Assembly: GCF_003149475.2 (NCBI RefSeq)
Contig: NZ_QFWV02000002.1
Location: forward strand, 353,539 to 401,312
From: Oceaniradius stylonematis
GTDB lineage: Bacteria; Pseudomonadota; Alphaproteobacteria; Rhizobiales; Rhizobiaceae
Length of the DNA stretch: 47,774 bases
Direction: 5' to 3'
Made by a program: the position numbers and the translations under genes. Below the pieces are notes generated by a model. That model was not told the DNA's origin and searched no databases. It saw only the letters and a list, made by a program, of their open reading frames with translations. This document shows positions 44,091-47,774 of this stretch, one piece after another (positions within the stretch are counted from its first letter, which is position 1; the number at the start of each line of letters is the position of its first letter).

Positions 44091-45695
44091 ATGAGCGCGC
44101 TGTTTCCCCTTACCAAGACCGAAACCGCCTACCGCCGGCTGACCGGCGAGCATGTTCGCACCGACAGTTTCCGCGGGCAGGACATGCTGGTCGTCGAGCC
44201 CGAAGCGCTTCGGCTGCTTTCCGAAGCGGCATTCTCCGACATCAATCACCTTCTGCGCCCCGGCCATCTCAAGCAGCTTGCCTCGATCCTCGAGGACCCG
44301 GAGGCAACCGACAACGACCGGTTCGTCGCCTACGATCTTCTGAAGAACGCCAACATCGCCGCCGGCGGTATCCTGCCCATGTGCCAGGACACCGGGACTG
44401 CGATCATCATGGGCAAGAAGGGGCGGCGCGTCTGGACCGACGGCGGCGACGAGGACGCGATCGGACAGGGCGTCCGCGACGCCTACGAAAAGAAGAATTT
44501 GCGCTATTCGCAGCTCGCCCCGCTGTCGATGTTCGAGGAAAAGAACACGCGCAACAATCTGCCTGCCCAGGTCGATATCTATCAGGAGGGCGAGGAAGCC
44601 TACGAATTCCTGTTCGTCGCCAAGGGCGGCGGGTCCGCCAACAAGACGTTCCTTTATCAGGGCACGCCGTCGCTTCTGACCCATGACCGGATGATCGATT
44701 TCCTGAAAGAGAAGATCCTGACGCTCGGCACCGCCGCCTGCCCGCCCTACCATCTGGCCATCGTCATCGGCGGCACCAGCGCCGAAATGAACCTGAAGAC
44801 GGTCAAGCTCGCCTCGACCCGCTATCTGGATGGCCTGCCCACCGAAGGCTCCGAAGATGCGCACGCCTTCCGCGATCTCGCCATGGAAGCCGAGGTCCAC
44901 AAGCTGACCCAGCAGATGGGCGTCGGCGCGCAATTCGGCGGCAAATATTTCTGCCACGATGTGCGCGTCATCCGCCTGCCCCGCCACGGCGCCTCGCTGC
45001 CGATCGGGCTGGGCGTATCGTGCTCGGCCGACCGACAGGCGCTCGGCCGGATCACGCGCGACGGTGTCTTTCTCGAGCAGCTCGAGACCAATCCGGCCCA
45101 TTACATGCCAGACGTCGATGAAGGCGCACTTGGCGGCGCGGTGGTCGAGATCGACCTCAACCGGCCCATGACTCAGATTCTCAAGGAACTCAGCCAACAC
45201 CCTGTCAAGACTCGGCTTTCGCTGACCGGCTCGATCATCGTCGCGCGCGATCTCGCCCACTCCAAGATCAGGGAGCGGCTCGAGAATGGCGAACCGATGC
45301 CCGACTATTTCAAGAACCATCCGATCTATTATGCTGGCCCCGCCAAGACGCCCGAAGGCTTTGCCTCGGGTTCGTTCGGACCGACCACGGCGGGCCGGAT
45401 GGATTCCTATGTCGACCAGTTCCAGTCCTTTGGCGGCTCGATGGTGATGCTGGCCAAGGGCAACCGGTCGCGACAGGTGCGCGAGGCCTGCGCCCGCCAT
45501 GGCGGCTTTTATCTCGGCTCGATCGGCGGTCCGGCCGCCCGCCTCGCCCAGGACTGCATCAAGAAGGTCGAAGTCGTCGAATATCCCGAACTCGGCATGG
45601 AGGCGATCTGGCGCATCGAGGTCGAGGACTTCCCCGCCTTCATCGTCATCGACGACAAGGGCAACGACTTCTTCAAGGAACTCAATCTGGGCTGA
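44091..45695 (+). CDS. fumA: Class I (iron-sulfur) fumarate hydratase
   Basis: 534 residues. Class I, oxygen-sensitive [4Fe-4S] fumarase pattern: [50 protein letters not shown] supplying cysteines, and the beta-domain [15 protein letters not shown] and [19 protein letters not shown]. It converts fumarate to malate in the citric acid cycle. Length and single-chain organisation are normal. Divergent from lacI over 161 bp and convergent with the PPOX gene at 13 bp. Confidence 0.93.
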   Translation: MSALFPLTKTETAYRRLTGEHVRTDSFRGQDMLVVEPEALRLLSEAAFSDINHLLRPGHLKQLASILEDPEATDNDRFVAYDLLKNANIAAGGILPMCQDTGTAIIMGKKGRRVWTDGGDEDAIGQGVRDAYEKKNLRYSQLAPLSMFEEKNTRNNLPAQVDIYQEGEEAYEFLFVAKGGGSANKTFLYQGTPSLLTHDRMIDFLKEKILTLGTAACPPYHLAIVIGGTSAEMNLKTVKLASTRYLDGLPTEGSEDAHAFRDLAMEAEVHKLTQQMGVGAQFGGKYFCHDVRVIRLPRHGASLPIGLGVSCSADRQALGRITRDGVFLEQLETNPAHYMPDVDEGALGGAVVEIDLNRPMTQILKELSQHPVKTRLSLTGSIIVARDLAHSKIRERLENGEPMPDYFKNHPIYYAGPAKTPEGFASGSFGPTTAGRMDSYVDQFQSFGGSMVMLAKGNRSRQVREACARHGGFYLGSIGGPAARLAQDCIKKVEVVEYPELGMEAIWRIEVEDFPAFIVIDDKGNDFFKELNLG

Positions 45696-45708
45696 GCGCG
45701 GCAGGCGC

Positions 45709-46326
45709 TCACCACATCGTCTTGGCGGCGCGGTCGGGCCAGGCTTCGTCATAGGCCCTGCCGTCGATACCGCCATCGGTCTGCGCGGCCAGCACATCGC
45801 CCGGCGTCGGAATGGAGCCGGGCTCGACATGGCGTGCCGGGTCCCACAGGCCGGCGCGCATCACGGCCCGGCCGCATTGGGTGTAGATTTCGCCGATCGT
45901 GACGACGATGGCCGAGCGCGGCCGCTGGCCGTCCCGTTCCATCGAGGCCAGAAGATCGGCGTCCGCCGTCACGATAGCGGTGCCGTTCAGCCGCACCGTC
46001 GTCTTCGAGCCGGGAATGAGAAAGCAGAAGGCGACGCGCGGATCGCGCACGATGTTGCGCAGCGTGTCGATGCGGTTGTTGCCGCGCCGGTCGGGGATGA
46101 TCAGCGTCTTGTCGTCATGGATGGTGAACGCGCCACCGGCTTCACCGCGCGGCGAACAATCGAGCCCCTCCGGCCCGACGCTGGCGAGCGTGAAAAAGGG
46201 CGAGGCTTCCAAGAGCCGGCGATACTCGGTCGTGATCCGCGTCGCCACCTTGGCGAGCGAAGCTTCGCCGGGCGTGCCGTAAAGCGCTTGGAGGGCCGCG
46301 ACATCGTCGATCGAAGGAAATGTCAT
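45709..46326 (-). CDS. PPOX-type FMN-binding flavoprotein
   Basis: 205 residues from the ATG at 46324-46326, which overlaps the stop of the upstream DUF971 gene by 4 bp (ATGA). Split-barrel pyridoxamine-phosphate-oxidase-like fold: ASPFFTLASVGPEGLDCSPRG, LIIPDRRGNNRIDTLRNIV, VAFCFLIPGS, LNGTAIVTAD and the C-terminal IYTQCGRAVMRAGLWDP. Members bind FMN or F420/haem; substrate not known. Pairing with DUF971 is tight, but the functional link is not clear. Confidence 0.85.
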   Translation of the reverse strand: MTFPSIDDVAALQALYGTPGEASLAKVATRITTEYRRLLEASPFFTLASVGPEGLDCSPRGEAGGAFTIHDDKTLIIPDRRGNNRIDTLRNIVRDPRVAFCFLIPGSKTTVRLNGTAIVTADADLLASMERDGQRPRSAIVVTIGEIYTQCGRAVMRAGLWDPARHVEPGSIPTPGDVLAAQTDGGIDGRAYDEAWPDRAAKTMW

Positions 46327-46676
46327 CGACTCAGCCCCTTTTGTTCCAGTTCGGCGAGATAGGCCGCCCATTTCTCGTCCTTTTGGATGCCCAGCTCATT
46401 GAGGTAGCTCCAGGTGAAGATGCCGGTCGCGTGCATGTCGTCGAAGGTGATGCGCACGGCGTAATTGCCCACCGGCTCGACCTTCATGATCCCGACGTCT
46501 TTCTTGCCGCCGACCGTCTTGCGCTGTTCGGGGCTGTGGCCCTGCACCTCGGCCGAGGGCGACATGACACGCAGCATCTCTGCGGTCAGAGCGTGCCTGG
46601 CGCCATTGTCGAAGGTGACGGTCAACTGGCGCTTGTCCGCCGAAACGCGCAACTCGGTCGGCCAAACATCGCTCAT
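46323..46676 (-). CDS. DUF971 (GBBH-like N-terminal) protein
   Basis: 117 residues from the ATG at 46674-46676 with GGAGG just upstream; an earlier in-frame start at 46697 has none. The DUF971 core is ELRVSADKRQLTVTFDNG followed by ARHALTAEMLRVMSPSAEVQGH and a GIFTWSYLNELG ending, as in the N-terminal domain of gamma-butyrobetaine hydroxylase. It is standalone here, as in many bacteria, where it is often near Fe-S or molybdenum cofactor genes. It is divergent from moaA. Function unknown. Confidence 0.85.
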   Translation of the reverse strand: MSDVWPTELRVSADKRQLTVTFDNGARHALTAEMLRVMSPSAEVQGHSPEQRKTVGGKKDVGIMKVEPVGNYAVRITFDDMHATGIFTWSYLNELGIQKDEKWAAYLAELEQKGLSR

Positions 46677-46729
46677 CGGTGCCTCCGTTTCAGGCAAATC
46701 ATGACACGTTCGGTCGGGATTTGCGCCCC

Positions 46730-46770
46730 ATGGCCTTGACCGTCAAGAAAAACCGTCAAATTGTGGCCAT
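46730..46770. repeat. Nested repeats upstream of moaA
   Basis: Inverted repeat ATGGCC (46730-46735) / GGCCAT (46765-46770) encloses the short palindrome TTGACCGTCAA (46736-46746) and two direct copies of ACCGTCAA (46739-46746, 46752-46759) spaced 13 bp. TTGACC could also serve as a -35 with a poor -10 17 bp on. It does not have the shape of a Moco riboswitch as far as I can tell. Confidence 0.5.
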
Positions 46771-46793
46771 CGCGGATTGGATACAAAACCCCG

Positions 46794-47774
46794 ATGCACA
46801 ACCACGCGCCCACCACGCAGCCCCCGATGATCGATCCGTTCGGCCGGACGGTGAGCTATCTGCGCGTATCGGTCACAGACCGTTGCGATTTCCGCTGCGT
46901 CTATTGCATGTCCGAGCAGATGACGTTTCTGCCAAAGAAGGACCTGCTGACGCTCGAGGAACTGGACCGCCTGTGCACGGTCTTCGTCGAAAAGGGTGTC
47001 CGCAAGCTGCGGCTCACCGGTGGCGAGCCGCTGGTGCGCAAGAACATCATGCATCTGGTGCGCCAGCTTTCGCGGCACCTTGAATCGGGCGCGCTCGAAG
47101 AACTGACGCTGACGACCAACGGCTCGCAACTCGCCCGCTTCGCCGGCGAACTGGTCGACTGCGGCGTCAGGCGCGTCAATGTCTCGCTCGACACGCTCGA
47201 TCCCGGCAAGTTCAAGACCGTCACCCGCTGGGGCGATCTCGATCGCGTTCTCGGCGGCATTGCCGCGGCCAAGGCGGCCGGCCTGCAGATCAAGATCAAC
47301 GCGGTTGCCCTCAAGGGCGTCAACCATGCCGAGATCGTGCCGATGATGGAATGGGCCCATGGCGAAGGCTTCGATTTCACGCTGATCGAGACCATGCCGA
47401 TGGGGGAAATCGACGAGGATCGTACCGACCAGTATCTACCCCTGTCGCAGGTGCGCGCCGATCTCGCGGACCGTTTCACGCTCACCGACATTCCCTACAA
47501 GACGGGCGGCCCTGCCCGCTATGTGGAAGTGGCCGAAACCGGCGGCCGCCTCGGCTTCATCACGCCGATGACCCACAATTTCTGCGAAAGCTGCAACCGC
47601 GTCCGGCTGACCTGCACCGGAACGCTCTACATGTGTCTGGGCCAGGAGGATGCAGCCGACCTGCGCGAACCGCTGCGCCGGTCCGAGGGCAACGAACTGG
47701 TCGGCGCCGCCATCGACGAGGCCATCGGCCGCAAGCCCAAGGGCCACGACTTCGTCATCGACCGCACGACCCGC
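46794..47774 (+). CDS. moaA: GTP 3',8-cyclase (molybdenum cofactor biosynthesis), 3' end cut off by window
   Basis: 327 codons are present, open to the window edge; a normal MoaA is about 340-350 residues, so some 15-25 are missing. The radical-SAM cluster cysteines are in [13 protein letters not shown] (CxxxCxxC, residues 31, 35, 38), the SAM-binding LTGGEPLVR follows, and the second [4Fe-4S] site is in [20 protein letters not shown]. The C-terminal double-glycine is beyond the edge. The ATG at 46794 lacks an obvious Shine-Dalgarno, but the frame and [20 protein letters not shown] fit. It makes cyclic pyranopterin precursor from GTP with MoaC. Confidence 0.93.
   Translation, partial: MHNHAPTTQPPMIDPFGRTVSYLRVSVTDRCDFRCVYCMSEQMTFLPKKDLLTLEELDRLCTVFVEKGVRKLRLTGGEPLVRKNIMHLVRQLSRHLESGALEELTLTTNGSQLARFAGELVDCGVRRVNVSLDTLDPGKFKTVTRWGDLDRVLGGIAAAKAAGLQIKINAVALKGVNHAEIVPMMEWAHGEGFDFTLIETMPMGEIDEDRTDQYLPLSQVRADLADRFTLTDIPYKTGGPARYVEVAETGGRLGFITPMTHNFCESCNRVRLTCTGTLYMCLGQEDAADLREPLRRSEGNELVGAAIDEAIGRKPKGHDFVIDRTTR

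Overview
The window is GC-rich, densely packed chromosomal DNA from an alphaproteobacterium, most likely a Hyphomicrobiales (Rhizobiales) member. Evidence: a very long apolipoprotein-like coiled-coil protein of the growth-pole-ring (GPR/RgsE) type, a DUF2865 protein, a rhizobial-type ABC transporter with a DUF2160 subunit, a malic enzyme with a phosphotransacetylase-like tail, and TTGAC-N17-CTATAG style promoters. No insertion sequence, phage gene, CRISPR array or rRNA operon was seen.

Layout. 1-5.1 kb: start of an Hpt-domain gene and, divergent from it, the 1500-residue GPR-like polar growth protein. 5.1-9.2 kb: a four-gene Mla/MCE lipid transport operon (minus strand). 9.3-18.9 kb: metabolic and envelope genes (enolase-superfamily epimerase, atypical SDR, malic enzyme, DUF2865 protein overlapping gltX tail to tail, MFS, VIT1/CCC1 transporter, MliC-like/SH3 protein). 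18.9-27.8 kb: housekeeping genes nadE, GFA protein, LigB-type dioxygenase, class II DAHP synthase with its own promoter and terminator, then rpiA-DUF2059-gor-gamma-glutamylcyclotransferase, and divergent gph. 27.8-32 kb: a tRNA-Val(CAC) followed by an accessory-looking block: luxR, luxI with an 18-bp inverted repeat in its promoter, about 650 bp of apparently non-coding DNA with terminator-like hairpins, and a membrane GGDEF-EAL protein.

32-43.9 kb is one long minus-strand catabolic island: a LacI regulator, two xylose-isomerase-like TIM-barrel enzymes and a Gfo/Idh/MocA dehydrogenase in one operon; then a binding protein, two permeases, a DUF2160 membrane protein, two ATPases and a fused dihydroxyacetone-type kinase. 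The same operator-like sequence (ATGAGGTACG...) lies inside the promoter of the lacI operon and exactly in the -35/-10 spacer of the binding-protein operon, so I infer one regulon: import of a polyol or sugar, oxidation and isomerisation, then phosphorylation of a ketose. The substrate is not identifiable from sequence; this is the best candidate here for an undescribed pathway.

43.9-47.8 kb: class I fumarase, a PPOX flavoprotein overlapping a DUF971 gene, and divergent moaA, cut by the window edge.
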